NCBI RefSeq assembly: GCF_902498185.1
Contig: NZ_CABVIX010000005.1
Span: forward strand, 62,001-126,000
Reading direction: 5' to 3'
Origin: Pseudomonas fluorescens
Lineage (GTDB): Bacteria; Pseudomonadota; Gammaproteobacteria; Pseudomonadales; Pseudomonadaceae
DNA: 64,000 nt
In this document: positions 1 to 10,129 of the stretch, in pieces
Numbering within the stretch: position 1 is the first letter of the stretch
Layout of the letters: every line of letters begins with the position of its first letter
Translations under genes and position numbers: made by a program
Notes under the pieces: generated by a model
What the model was told of the DNA's origin: nothing
Database searches by the model: none
Seen by the model: the letters and a program-made list of their open reading frames with translations, nothing else

Positions 1-118
1 GCATGGAGGTGTGTTCCCTGCGTTCTTCACGAGCCAGGGCATCTTCGCTGGTCAGCGGCGGCTGGTGCTGCTGGTCGCTGGAGCCAGGTATCGATTTGGC
101 GAGGTAGGTATTGGACAT
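1..118 (-). CDS. Start of an unidentified protein, cut by the window edge
   Basis: An ATG at 118 on the minus strand opens a frame that runs off the left end with no stop; about 39 residues are visible, starting MSNTYLAKSIPGSSD. A GAGAGG ribosome-binding site sits about six bases upstream. The visible part is hydrophilic, Gln/Pro/Glu rich, with no membrane segment or motif. It lies downstream of a polyamine-type solute-binding protein gene on the same strand and has its own promoter-like repeat at 291-385, so another component of that ABC transporter (permease or ATPase) is a reasonable inference. The family cannot be named from this fragment. Confidence 0.5.
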   Translation of the reverse strand, partial: MSNTYLAKSIPGSSDQQHQPPLTSEDALAREERREHTSM

Positions 119-290
119 GAAGACCTCTCGTCATTGCGCAGGGCTGGAGGGAATCCAGCACCGGCGTGTAGCGCCGGCGGTGGCAATCGTCCTCGCGGAC
201 TGCAAGGTGCGGTGCTCGGATAGTGTCATGTGAAGAACTCCCAATGGTGGGCAGGTACTTGAGGCGGTGGCGAACTGTCTGCACAGGTCA

Positions 291-385
291 CTCTGCGGGA
301 CCCTCAGGCCTAATGTACCGGGATGCCAACGAATGAAGCGGGTGGAATTGGCCGGTGCCGAAGTGCTTTATGTCGAAATCGGCGA
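291..385 (-). promoter_or_regulatory. Upstream repeat copy A (shared with 1557-1653)
   Basis: About 95 bp in the gap between the solute-binding gene (ends 444) and the truncated gene (starts 118) resemble 1557-1653, which lies in front of the solute-binding gene. Shared blocks on the plus strand are CTCTGCGGGACC, CTAATGTACCGG, a GAA.GAAGC block and an AATT..-CGGTG-like block. Both copies have the same orientation relative to the downstream start codon. This suggests a duplicated promoter/operator for one regulator. TACATT, read on the minus strand, could be a -10 element. The rest of 119-443 holds no gene that I can support. Confidence 0.5.
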
Positions 386-443
386 GGCGGACGGCATGTC
401 CTGCGCCGAGGCGTCTGGCCTGCGGCGCAGCGACAGTCGGAGA

Positions 444-1496
444 TCACTTTTTCTGGACGAAGGCCAGCCAGCGTTCTTCGGCCTTGACCCCGGCTTCCGA
501 AGCCCACCATTGAGCGGAGAGCAGGGCCTGGCGGGAAATGTTACCGGGAGAGGACGGCAATCTAGCCTCGCGATCGGCCGGTATCACGCCAGTCTTGAAT
601 GCCTCGGGGTTGAGCGGGCCATAATCGATGATCATCGGCAGCGCGGCCTGGAGCTTGGCGTCGATGGCTTCGTTGACGAACTTCATCGCCGCCACCTTGT
701 GCGGGGTACCCTTGAGAACGCACAGTGAGTTGGTTTCCAGCACGCCCTGGTTGTAATCGAACGCCACGGGCGCTCCGGCTTCCTGCACGGCGGTGATACG
801 GCCGTTCCAGGCCTGGATCATGTCCACTTCGCCGTCGCTGATCAATTGCGCCGACTGCCCGCCGGATGTCCACCAGGTAGCGATGTCGGGCTTGATCTGC
901 TCGAGCTTCTTGAAGGCGCGTTCCACGTCCAGCGGGTAGAGCTTGTCCATCGGGACGCCGTCCGCCAGCAAGGCGATTTCCAGGGTCGGGCGCGGCAAGT
1001 TACGCAGGGACCGTTGGCCTGGATACTTCGGGGTGTCCCAGAAATCGGCCCAGGTCCTGGGCACGTCCTCGCCTTTGAAGGCGTCCGTGCGATACGCCAG
1101 CACCGTGGAGTAGCTGATATAGCCGACGCTGTATTCATCCTTGAGGCTGTCGGGTAGTTGCGCGGCGTTTGGAATCAGCGACAGGTCGAGTTTCTCGAAC
1201 AGGCCCTCGGCTTCGCCCCGGATACAGTCACCGGTGGGCAGGTCGACCACATCCCACGTGACCTTGCCGCTCTCGACCTGGGTCTTGATGATCGGGTAGG
1301 CCTTTGGCGAACTGTCTTGCTTGAGCGTCAGGCCGAGTTTTTTGGCCGCAGGCTCGAGGATAGCCTTGCTCTGGGCTTCTTGATAGGCGCCGCCCTGGGA
1401 GACGAATGTGATGTCCTCGGCCATGGCCTGCGTGGCGCCACCGATGAACAGGGCGAGGCTTGCGAGTTTGAAGGCTGAAATACGCAACGTGCTCAT
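444..1496 (-). CDS. ABC transporter periplasmic solute-binding protein (spermidine/putrescine type)
   Basis: A 350-residue protein with a clear Sec signal peptide (hydrophobic stretch about residues 9-22, cleavage after AMA-E near residue 26). The mature start, EDITFVSQGGAYQEAQ, and the later WADFWD and YNQGVLE segments fit the PotD/PotF-like extracellular binding protein family (bacterial solute-binding families 1 and 8). It should capture a polyamine or related amine in the periplasm and deliver it to an inner-membrane permease. An SD-like CGGAG lies about 12 bases before the ATG. The permease and ATPase genes are probably to the left, outside the window. The exact ligand cannot be read from sequence. 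Confidence 0.85.
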   Translation of the reverse strand: MSTLRISAFKLASLALFIGGATQAMAEDITFVSQGGAYQEAQSKAILEPAAKKLGLTLKQDSSPKAYPIIKTQVESGKVTWDVVDLPTGDCIRGEAEGLFEKLDLSLIPNAAQLPDSLKDEYSVGYISYSTVLAYRTDAFKGEDVPRTWADFWDTPKYPGQRSLRNLPRPTLEIALLADGVPMDKLYPLDVERAFKKLEQIKPDIATWWTSGGQSAQLISDGEVDMIQAWNGRITAVQEAGAPVAFDYNQGVLETNSLCVLKGTPHKVAAMKFVNEAIDAKLQAALPMIIDYGPLNPEAFKTGVIPADREARLPSSPGNISRQALLSAQWWASEAGVKAEERWLAFVQKK

Positions 1497-1556
1497 GGAG
1501 AGACTCCGGATGGTTGGCAGATTTCTTGGGCGAGCTGTAGGTTTTGTTGTCGGTCG

Positions 1557-1653
1557 CTCTGCGGGACCATGGCGATCTAATGTACCGGCATGTCCCTGAA
1601 CGAAGCAGCTTCAATTCTGCTGGTGAAAAGCTGTTTATTGCGAAATTCGGAGG
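1557..1653 (-). promoter_or_regulatory. Upstream repeat copy B in front of the solute-binding protein gene
   Basis: Copy B of the repeat described at 291-385, ending about 60 bp upstream of the ATG at 1496. It carries the same CTCTGCGGGACC and CTAATGTACCGG blocks at nearly the same spacing (9 bp instead of 8 between them). The remaining gap up to 1933 holds no gene I can support; 1740-1933 is a moderately AT-rich leader for the DUF1206 gene. Confidence 0.5.
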
Positions 1654-1933
1654 GGTTACGGTATTTCGTGCGTCGGGGGAAGGCTGGCGTGCTGCGAGGG
1701 CGTACCGAAAGGCTATGCAGTTCTACTTGAATTATGCGAAATGCCAATATAGATCAAAACGGTAGATGCATTAAGCTGATCTTCAAGGCCCGGAGCGGCC
1801 CCATTCCAGCCTCATTATCAGTAGTGTGCTGGCAGTACCAGCGGGGCCATGCCATTCGACCTGGTCCTTTATCTCGTCGAACCCCTCTAACCTCGGTAGG
1901 TCTATTTCAGTAATACCCCCTGGATTCGATTCT

Positions 1934-2755
1934 ATGACCCCGCACCAGAGCCTTGTCTTGTTCGCCCGAAGTGGTTACGCCGCCCGAGGCGCGCTTTATC
2001 TCATTATTGGTATTTTCGCTCTACTTGCGGCTCTCGATTCGAGCAAGCCAAAAGACAGTCATAAAAGCCTGGAAGCACTGTTAAGCCAGCCATTTGGTCA
2101 TGTCCTGGTCGGATTGATGGTAGCGGGTCTGCTTGCCTTCGCTGCTTGGCGGGTGTTGCAGGCCCTGCGCGACGTTGATAACCACGGGACAAAGTTGAAA
2201 GGGCTGATGATCCGGGCAGGCTTACTGGCAGGGGGCATGGTCAACGGCGCGCTGGCTTTGTTTGCCTTGGGCCTGCTGATCAGCGGCATCAGAAGCTCGG
2301 GTGATTCGGGGAATGGGAAAACCCGGGATCTGCTGGCACATCTGTTGTCCTGGGAACACTCGAACCTGCTGGTATATGTCGTCGCACTCGTACCCCTCGG
2401 CGTAGGCATTGTTCACATCATCAAGGGTTGGAGAGCGACATTCGAGCGATACTTCGAAGCCGACGAGGAGGTCATGCGGTACGTTCGCCCGGTGTCCAGG
2501 TTCGGTCTGATCGCCCGCGGTGTCGTCCTTATCGAGATAGCGCTACTGCTGATGATCAGCGGCTCCATCTACAAAGCCATGGACCCGCCAGGCATGAAAG
2601 AGGCGCTCGACGCGCTGCAGAACCTGCCGGCCGGCGGTTTGATTCTGTTGGTGATAGCCTTGGGAATGATCGCGTTTTCGATCTACAGCTTTTCGGAAGC
2701 GGCCTGGCGCAGGATCAACATGGATGTGCCTGGGGTAACCAGGGGAGAGGCATGA
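1934..2755 (+). CDS. DUF1206 family integral membrane protein
   Basis: About 273 residues from the ATG at 1934 (MTPHQSLVLFARSGYAARGA), which is preferred over the in-frame upstream start at 1826 because homology and the first membrane segment begin here. Three repeated DUF1206-type units are visible, each opening with an FARSGYAARG / LIRAGLLAGG / ISRFGLIARG-like stretch and each holding two hydrophobic helices, for about six in total. The family is common in bacterial inner membranes but its role is unknown. No strong SD is seen. The gene stands alone, convergent with the oxidoreductase gene at 2810. Confidence 0.8.
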   Translation: MTPHQSLVLFARSGYAARGALYLIIGIFALLAALDSSKPKDSHKSLEALLSQPFGHVLVGLMVAGLLAFAAWRVLQALRDVDNHGTKLKGLMIRAGLLAGGMVNGALALFALGLLISGIRSSGDSGNGKTRDLLAHLLSWEHSNLLVYVVALVPLGVGIVHIIKGWRATFERYFEADEEVMRYVRPVSRFGLIARGVVLIEIALLLMISGSIYKAMDPPGMKEALDALQNLPAGGLILLVIALGMIAFSIYSFSEAAWRRINMDVPGVTRGEA

Positions 2756-2809
2756 TCTGCCAGCCAACCCAGAGGACCTTGCCAGGCACAACTGTCTTCG
2801 CTATTTAAT

Positions 2810-3817
2810 TCAGAAGCCTTCCAGGACAAGCTTGCCTTTGGCCTTGCCGCTTTCGATCAGGGCATGTGCACGTTTCAGATTGCTCGCGCTGATAGTGCCG
2901 AAGTGCTCGCCCAGGGTGGTCTTGATCACGCCTTCGTCGATCAGGTCGGAGATCCTCTCCAGCAGCTGGTGCTGCTTGATCATGTCCTCGGTGTGGTAAA
3001 GCGAGCGAGTGAACATCAGCTCCCAGTGCACCGATAGCGATTTGCGCTTGAGCGGCATGATGTCCAGGTGTTCGGGATCATCGATCAATGCGAGTTTGCC
3101 CTGCGGGCGCAGCACCTCGACGATCTGCGGCAGGTAGGTGCCGGTGTGCGTCAGGCTGACGACGTAATCCACCGATTCGAATGTCAGCTGTTCCAGCTGG
3201 GGCGAGAAGGGTGCCGTATGGTCGATGACGTGGTGGGCACCCAGTTCACTCACCCATGCCTGGGTTTCCGGCCGGGAAGCAGTACCGATCACGGTAAGCT
3301 GAGTGAGCTTGCGGGCAAGCTGCACGAGGATCGAACCCACACCGCCGCCTGCGCCAATGACTAGCAGACGCTGCCCGAGCCCGCCGTTTTCCTGCACGCC
3401 AAGACGGTCGAACAGCAACTCCCAGGCAGTGATGGACGTCAGCGGCAACGCAGCGGCGCTGGCATTGTCCAGCGTGCCGGGCTTGTGACCGACGATACGC
3501 TCGTCAACCAGGTGAAACTCGCTGTAGCTGCCCGGCCGATCGATGGCGCCGGCATAAAACACTTCATCACCCGCCTTGAACAGCGACACGTCGCTGCCGA
3601 TCCCACGCACGATGCCGACCGTGTCCCAGCCCAGCACTTGCGGTTGCTCGCTGGTGCTGCGCGCCCGTACCTTCGTATCCACCGGATTGACTGCGATGGC
3701 CTTCACTTCGACCAGCAAGTCCCTGGCGCCGGGTGTTGGCTTGGGCAGGTCGAGCTCGAACAATGAATGCGTGTCCTCGATTGGCAAACCGGGAGTATCG
3801 AAAACGATGGCTTTCAT
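2810..3817 (-). CDS. Zinc-type alcohol dehydrogenase-like (MDR) oxidoreductase
   Basis: 335 residues from the ATG at 3817 (MKAIVFDTPGLPIEDTHS). The frame is open to 3904, but the family N-terminus is MKA. It is an MDR superfamily protein of the quinone reductase/ZADH group: GroES-like N-terminal domain with AVNPVDTKVRA, then a Rossmann domain with GAGGGVGSILVQLA. The zinc-ligand cysteines of true alcohol dehydrogenases are absent, so an NADPH-dependent enone or quinone reductase is likely. It lies 83 bp downstream of a LysR gene on the same strand and near an old yellow enzyme gene, so the three may form one electrophile-reduction locus. Confidence 0.85.
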   Translation of the reverse strand: MKAIVFDTPGLPIEDTHSLFELDLPKPTPGARDLLVEVKAIAVNPVDTKVRARSTSEQPQVLGWDTVGIVRGIGSDVSLFKAGDEVFYAGAIDRPGSYSEFHLVDERIVGHKPGTLDNASAAALPLTSITAWELLFDRLGVQENGGLGQRLLVIGAGGGVGSILVQLARKLTQLTVIGTASRPETQAWVSELGAHHVIDHTAPFSPQLEQLTFESVDYVVSLTHTGTYLPQIVEVLRPQGKLALIDDPEHLDIMPLKRKSLSVHWELMFTRSLYHTEDMIKQHQLLERISDLIDEGVIKTTLGEHFGTISASNLKRAHALIESGKAKGKLVLEGF

Positions 3818-3900
3818 GGATGGGGTCCTTGAACGGTGGGAAGTGGTAGCAGGGTATTCGTGCGGGGCTTCTTTGGAAAGGAGCCAGGTGGTGCTGACGG

Positions 3901-4788
3901 TCATGACGGCGCGGTCAGTACCTGTCCTAACCTTTCGAGGAACACCTTTACCCTGTGCGGCACTTGCTGCCTGGTTGGGAGTAGCGCGGTGATCGATAAA
4001 TGCTCCGGAGCGGCGTCGTTCAACTTGATTTCCTGCAGGCTTCCGTCCGCCAGGTCGGTGCGGACATCCCAGAACGAGAGCATCACAACACCTAAGCCTA
4101 ACTTGGCTGCCGACCTGACTGCCTCCACGCTGTTGGCACTGAATGCGGCATTGGCTTTCAAAGAGCAGCCTTCTCCATCCTTGATCAGCGGCCAGTACGG
4201 CATTGCGTGCAAAGCGATGCAGTCGTGAGCCTTCAAATCTTCCAGGGTGCCAGGTATGCCTTTACGTAGGAGGTAGGAGGGGCTTGCACAGATGACGCGA
4301 GGATTCAGAGCCAAGTGACGGGCGATCAACGCAGAGTCGCGTAGAGCGGCGATTCGAATGGCTACGTCGATTCCAAGGCCGACAATATCCACGATGCTGT
4401 CCGATAAGGTCAGGTCAATCTCTAAAGCGGGATTTTCCTTCAATAGGTCCGGGATCATGGGGAGGATCACCGTCTGGCCGAAGAGCGTCGGGGCAGTCAC
4501 TTTGAGCACGCCGCTAGCGGCTCCGGCGCCTGTGAGAATCGCTGCCCGTGCTGCTTCATCCGCATCAAGCATGGTCTGTGCGTAGGGAAGATAGACCTCG
4601 CCTTCAGCGGTGAGCGCTACAGACCGAGTGGTTCTGTGAACGAGCCTGACACCGAGTTCTTCTTCCAGCGCAGCTAACCGTCGGGAAATGGTCATTGGCA
4701 AAACGCCCAACCGTCGTGCAGCCCCCGATAAGCTGACGCTTGCGGCAATGGCTACAAAGGCTTCGATTTCAGCGATTTGCATCTTCAT
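3901..4788 (-). CDS. LysR family transcriptional regulator
   Basis: 295 residues. The N-terminal winged helix-turn-helix is clear (LSGAARRLGVLPMTISRRLA, residues about 19-38, then LEEELGVRLVHRTTRSV), followed by the two-lobed effector domain with the SDSIVDIVGLGIDVAIRIA stretch of the CrgA/DsdC-like subgroup. It is divergent from the old yellow enzyme gene at 4897 across a 108-bp gap, the usual arrangement for LysR control of the divergent gene, and co-directional with the MDR reductase at 2810-3817. An inducer such as a quinone or enone is an inference. Confidence 0.9.
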   Translation of the reverse strand: MKMQIAEIEAFVAIAASVSLSGAARRLGVLPMTISRRLAALEEELGVRLVHRTTRSVALTAEGEVYLPYAQTMLDADEAARAAILTGAGAASGVLKVTAPTLFGQTVILPMIPDLLKENPALEIDLTLSDSIVDIVGLGIDVAIRIAALRDSALIARHLALNPRVICASPSYLLRKGIPGTLEDLKAHDCIALHAMPYWPLIKDGEGCSLKANAAFSANSVEAVRSAAKLGLGVVMLSFWDVRTDLADGSLQEIKLNDAAPEHLSITALLPTRQQVPHRVKVFLERLGQVLTAPS

Positions 4789-4896
4789 ATCTCATATCGT
4801 TAAAGCGCCTTATCGAAAAGCGGGCTTCTGCTACCCCTGGGATAGGGATACATTGCCTGCTAAGCAAGGTTTCATCATGACTTAGGTGTTTACAAG

Positions 4897-5994
4897 ATGA
4901 CCATCAACAAGCAGCAGATTCTAACTCCTTTTGATATTGGCCGGGTTAGCCTGAAGAACAGATTCGCCGTAGCACCGATGACCCGCGTCAGTGCAAGCGA
5001 AGAGGGGCTCGCCACGCAGCGCCAGGTGGATTATTACGAGCGGTTCGCGAAAGGCGGCTTTGGCCTCACCATCACCGAAGGCATTTATATCGACCAGAAG
5101 TTTTCCCAGGGCTACCTGTTCCAGCCGGGTATCACTGATCTGGAGCAAGCCCAGGCATGGCGGGCAGTGACCAGCGCAGTCCATAAGCATGAAGGCAAGA
5201 TCTTCGCTCAGCTTATGCATGCTGGTGCCCTCAGCCAAGGCAACCGTTTCTCACAAGTCACTACCGGCCCATCGGCAGTTCTCCCGAAGGGTGAGCAGAT
5301 GGGTTTCTACTACGGTAACGGCCAGTACGCGGTTCCTGAAACAATGTCTGAGGAAGATATCGCGGACGCCATTGATGGCTTCGCGAAGTCGGCTCAGCGA
5401 GCTTTGGAAGTTTCCGGTTTCGATGGTATCGAGATCCACGGTGCCAACGGCTACTTGCTTGACCAGTTCCTGACGGCTGTCTCTAACCAGCGGACTGACA
5501 AATGGGGCGGTGATGTACAACACCGTGTCCGTCTGATCCTGGAAGTCTATAAGGCCGTGCGTAATGCCGTGGGCAACGCTACCGTGGGGGTTCGTATTTC
5601 CCAAGGCAAGGTCAACGACTTCTTCCACAAGTGGGCAGAAGGCGAAGCCGCTGCAGAAGTCGTGTTCGGCTCGTTGGCGGACGCAGGCGTCGATTTCATT
5701 CACGTAACCGAATTCGAAGCCTGGAAGCCGGCATTTGCGGAAGGTGGGGACAGCTTCGTCAAGTTGGCGCGTCGACATGCCCCTGATCAGGCGATCATTA
5801 CCAATGGTGGCCTGCATCAAGTTGAACACATTGAGGATGTTCTCCAAGCGGGTGCAGATATCATCGCATTGGGCAAAGGTGCCCTGGCGAATCCTGATTT
5901 CCCCAATCGCTTCGCGAGTGGTAAATCCTTGGTCGATTTCGATCCCTCGATCCTTGGCCCTGTTGCCGACATCAAAGACAGTGAGCTGGGCTGA
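4897..5994 (+). CDS. Old yellow enzyme family NADH:flavin oxidoreductase (alkene reductase)
   Basis: 365 residues, a complete FMN-binding TIM barrel. The family substrate-binding motif HGANGY is at residues 181-186 (His181, Asn184 and the proton donor Tyr186), followed by LLDQFLTAVSNQRTDKWGG. The C-terminal phosphate-binding stretch GGLHQVEHIEDVLQAGADIIALGKGALANPDFP is typical. Members reduce activated C=C bonds of enones, nitroalkenes or quinones with NAD(P)H in the cytoplasm. It is divergent from the LysR gene at 3901-4788, its probable regulator. The physiological substrate is unknown. Confidence 0.92.
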   Translation: MTINKQQILTPFDIGRVSLKNRFAVAPMTRVSASEEGLATQRQVDYYERFAKGGFGLTITEGIYIDQKFSQGYLFQPGITDLEQAQAWRAVTSAVHKHEGKIFAQLMHAGALSQGNRFSQVTTGPSAVLPKGEQMGFYYGNGQYAVPETMSEEDIADAIDGFAKSAQRALEVSGFDGIEIHGANGYLLDQFLTAVSNQRTDKWGGDVQHRVRLILEVYKAVRNAVGNATVGVRISQGKVNDFFHKWAEGEAAAEVVFGSLADAGVDFIHVTEFEAWKPAFAEGGDSFVKLARRHAPDQAIITNGGLHQVEHIEDVLQAGADIIALGKGALANPDFPNRFASGKSLVDFDPSILGPVADIKDSELG

Positions 5995-6182
5995 GGTTTT
6001 AGCCAGCTGATGGTGCGGTGGGAGCTATGACCAGATTATGGATTTGGCTAGTGTGCAACGGGCTGCGGTAAGCACTGCAGTGACACTGTGGCTGGAGCTG
6101 AATCTGATCTCTCTGCTCAAGCGAACCCTCGCACTGCATAGTCGGTCAGGATGTTTACCCAGTCCCACTCAAAGAGAGACCG

Positions 6183-6422
6183 ATGATGCGCATTTTTACC
6201 CTAGGGTATTTGTTCAATGGCGTGCCGCGCAGCCACAAGCTTGAGCTGAAGGAGGATAAGCTCGCTGTGCATCAGGCTGCTCTGCACCTGATCATGCTTC
6301 ATTACGGGGATAGCGAAAACAGTCTCGTCATGCCTGCCGCTGATGCGACTTCGACAGAGATTCTGGAGCAGGCCGAGCGGCTTGGACTGACCCAGGTCAG
6401 GGTCGCTGAAAGCTTTGGGTAA
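6183..6422 (+). CDS. Small conserved-looking hypothetical protein
   Basis: 79 residues from the ATG pair at 6183/6186, with an AAAGAGAGACC SD just upstream. The sequence (MRIFTLGYLFNGVPRSHKL..., ...ILEQAERLGLTQVRVAESFG) is soluble, mixed alpha/beta in character, with no signal peptide or metal motif. Codon use looks like neighbouring real genes. I do not recognise the family. It lies just before the deletion scar at about 6740, so it may once have belonged to a longer unit. Confidence 0.55.
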   Translation: MMRIFTLGYLFNGVPRSHKLELKEDKLAVHQAALHLIMLHYGDSENSLVMPAADATSTEILEQAERLGLTQVRVAESFG

Positions 6423-6488
6423 ACTCGGGCTCAAGTACGTCACCAGCATCCGCGACCCAGACCGCAGCGCTTCGCTGTCGGGTTGCGT

Positions 6489-7479
<991 letters not shown>

Positions 7480-7716
7480 TCAGATCTCCCGCTTTGGCTG
7501 GTAGCCTTGAGCGATTTGAGTCTCACAGATTTACGGCACTGCCGGTTGAGCAGGCTGCATGCGTTGTGAAAACAGTAGGCCACTCAGCAAGGCAAGACTA
7601 GACAGGTAAATCGGCAAAGAGTCATGAAGGGTATTCATCAGAGGTGCACTGGAATGCGTTAATGCAGCGAGAACAGCTGTGTTGGTGAAAATTGATGATT
7701 GGCGCTCTTCGCTGCA

Positions 7717-8520
7717 TCACTGACTCAAAGGAATGAACACCCCGCTGGGGTCTCCGAGGTCCTTGTCTGCATTCGCACCCAAGGCTTGCAACTCCTGAAC
7801 CAGAGCATCTGAAGAAACAGTGAACGACCAGTTTGTTGCTTCGGTGCTGGAACAAGGATCTGCTGCCAGCAATGTCTTCAGTCTGACAGTGTCCGGTAGC
7901 CACGCCATGAACCCATCGCCTTTCAGCGCGGTATGGGCGATGCCCAGCTGGGCGCATATCCAGACTTTTCGAGCGGCATCTGCACGGTCGGCAGCCCGAG
8001 ATGCTTCCACCAGCCGCGCTGTTTCAGCGTCGAGTCGTCCGTCCTTGCAGATCAGCTCCGGACCGCGTTCCCACACTTCTGAGGGGCAATCCTTCAGCCT
8101 GCTGTCCAGTACAACATGTGGGTTGATCTCGGCTGGATAGATACGGCAGACCAAAGGTCTGCGTTCGTAAATCCCGCAGGAATTGTCATTTCGCAAGAAC
8201 TGACAGCGATCAGGATTAAAGGCAGCGAAAGTGGCAGTGACATAGGCTTGTGTGTGACCAGCATTCACCAGATGAGAGCGTTTGGACGAATGTTGGAACT
8301 GGGCGGGGGCTACACCGTAACCGCTGCGAAGAAATCCTTCGGTCAGGATGATGATCTGACCGCCTTCGTTGACCCATCGTATGGATTCCTCAAGCGTAAG
8401 GGGGACATGATGACCGTGACAGCATCCTCCGCAGCCGTTGCAGGAGAAATGCAAGGGCATGTTAATTCTGTTGGTACGTACACTGTCGGGGGCTGTGGCG
8501 CGGTCAATAGCAGCAGACAT
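7717..8520 (-). CDS. YkgJ family cysteine-cluster protein
   Basis: 267 residues. The N-terminal cluster CNGCGGCCHGHHVPLT (around residues 26-41) and the second set CQFLRNDNSCGIYERRPLVCR are the signature of the YkgJ/UPF0153 zinc- or iron-chelating family. The C-terminal half carries a less conserved extension. The start at 8520 (MSAAIDRATAPD) has only a weak SD; an internal ATG at 8460 (MPLHFSCNGC) is possible. The function is unknown; proposed roles involve metal binding or Fe-S chemistry. It is divergent from the SDR gene at 8858 across about 340 bp of AT-rich DNA. Confidence 0.85.
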   Translation of the reverse strand: MSAAIDRATAPDSVRTNRINMPLHFSCNGCGGCCHGHHVPLTLEESIRWVNEGGQIIILTEGFLRSGYGVAPAQFQHSSKRSHLVNAGHTQAYVTATFAAFNPDRCQFLRNDNSCGIYERRPLVCRIYPAEINPHVVLDSRLKDCPSEVWERGPELICKDGRLDAETARLVEASRAADRADAARKVWICAQLGIAHTALKGDGFMAWLPDTVRLKTLLAADPCSSTEATNWSFTVSSDALVQELQALGANADKDLGDPSGVFIPLSQ

Positions 8521-8857
8521 AGTTCAGTCTCAAGCTGAAAAGTTTGTTGGGAAATGATGAGATTTTACCGGTTGCTGTTGCAGTGGATTAAGTGAAATTT
8601 AGCATACGGTCATGAGCGTTGCTCATGTATCGGTTGGGCTATCATCTAACACTTTACGAGGTTTTATAAGGGAGGTCATGTTACTGGTGAGGGTTACTCA
8701 TCATGGCATGCTGTATTAACCATCTAATAAATTCCAATGGGTCAGCTAAGATAGCGGGTGTCTTCGTCAGTGAAGGGCATAGTGTTGAGGTGTGATTAGA
8801 TTTGTTGCATTTTGTTTCTTTCGTCCCATGCGTGTGATAAAAAATGGAGTAAGCGAA
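8521..8857. promoter_or_regulatory. AT-rich divergent intergenic region with a 17-bp dyad
   Basis: 337 bp without a gene, clearly richer in A+T than the flanks. It contains the perfect dyad CATGAGC-GTT-GCTCATG at 8611-8627, a possible operator for the divergent YkgJ-type and SDR genes. A GGAG SD at about 8844 serves the SDR start at 8858. Confidence 0.45.
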
Positions 8858-9727
8858 ATGGCAGGATTAAGAACTAATTTTATTTCACTGGCCTTGGTGG
8901 TAGGCGCCTCATTCTCGGGGTCGGTGATTGCTGCCACGCAAGAGCAGGTGGAGGAGAGGGGGAGCAAACCCGTTGTGCTGGTTGTGGGCGCCAGTGGCAC
9001 CATCGGCCAACCCGCTGTAGAGGAGTCATACAGAAATGGGTATGAGACCAGGGCGCTGGTGCGCGACCCCGATCAAGCGCGTCTTTTTCCCAAAGGTGTG
9101 AAAGTCGTCGTTGGCGATTTGACTCGCCCAGAGACACTCCATGAAGCGGTAGCCGGGGTTACTGGCATCATCTTCACGCATGGTATCCGCGGCAATGACC
9201 CTGAGGGTGCCGAAGCGGTCAACTACGGTGCAGTGCGCAATGTTTTGAGCGTGTTGAAACAGCCCGCTCGGATTGCCTTGATGACTACTGTCGGCGTTAC
9301 CAAGCCCACTGTCGGGCATGACTGGAAGCGCCGCGGAGAACGGCTTGTTCGCGCGAGTGGCCTGCCGTACACCATTATACGTCCCGGCTGGTTTGACTAT
9401 AACGGGGCCAATGAGCACCGTCTCGTGTTACGCCAGGGTGACGAGCACTGGTCCGGTTCTCCGTCTGATGGTGTGATTGCGCGCTCGCAAATCGCTCAGG
9501 TTCTGGTCGCGTCTTTGACGTCCGCTGAGGCGAATCGCAAAACCTTCGAATTGGTGGCCGAGCAGGGCGCAGCCCAAGCAGATCTTGCTCCGCTCTTTGC
9601 TGCGCTTCCGGCGGATCCTGCTGACAGTTACGATGCTATTGGCGATAGGAACAACTTGCCGCTTTCGCAAGAGCCAGCGTCAGTTGCCAGGGAGTTGGAG
9701 GCCATGCGTGGACGCTTTGCTGATTGA
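8858..9727 (+). CDS. SDR/NmrA-like NAD(P)-binding protein with an apparent signal peptide
   Basis: 289 residues from the ATG at 8858, chosen because GGAG lies about 10 bases upstream. Residues 1-25 (MAGLRTNFISLALVVGASFS, then GSVIA) look like a Sec signal peptide with cleavage near VIA-A. The atypical SDR Rossmann motif GASGTIG follows at residues 44-50, and the rest (VKVVVGDLTRPETL, RIALMTTVGVTKP, YTIIRPGWFDY) fits NmrA/HSCARG-type proteins. Export of an NAD(P)-binding fold is odd, because cofactor is cytoplasmic; a membrane anchor is the alternative. The substrate is unknown. Confidence 0.8.
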   Translation: MAGLRTNFISLALVVGASFSGSVIAATQEQVEERGSKPVVLVVGASGTIGQPAVEESYRNGYETRALVRDPDQARLFPKGVKVVVGDLTRPETLHEAVAGVTGIIFTHGIRGNDPEGAEAVNYGAVRNVLSVLKQPARIALMTTVGVTKPTVGHDWKRRGERLVRASGLPYTIIRPGWFDYNGANEHRLVLRQGDEHWSGSPSDGVIARSQIAQVLVASLTSAEANRKTFELVAEQGAAQADLAPLFAALPADPADSYDAIGDRNNLPLSQEPASVARELEAMRGRFAD

Positions 9728-10129
9728 AGACTGATAAATGAATTGTGTCGCCGACATTTCCTCTGCTCGCTCAGGTATATCAAGCTCGGCGCGTCGTTGA
9801 TGCGGCGGCTTGAATTTTCCTTTTTCAGCGCGCCATGAATTTAAAAATCATTCAGCAAAGATCGGGTTTGTAGCTCGGCTGCTTGCTCGGAAGGCTACAG
9901 ATGGGCTTCCTGCTGGGCGCACGCAGCGCAAGTGGGAACAGCAACAGCAAATGCGAGTTTCATGAACTGTGCTCATTGATCTATGCGGATTCCAGCGTCT
10001 AATCGAAGCATCACCTGACTGATATATTACAACCCTCCCTGAACTCCTCGAACCTCATGCCTGCCTGTTGCCCACATTGCTACAGGGCATGCGCTGTTAT
10101 CTGTCATACCTGAAAAGAGGCCGGGCACT
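9728..10129. other. Intergenic, no gene seen
   Basis: About 400 bp between the SDR and MFS genes. Both strands have frequent stops and I see no coding, RNA or repeat structure. AAGAGG at about 10115, just before the MFS ATG, is that gene's ribosome-binding site. Confidence 0.5.
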
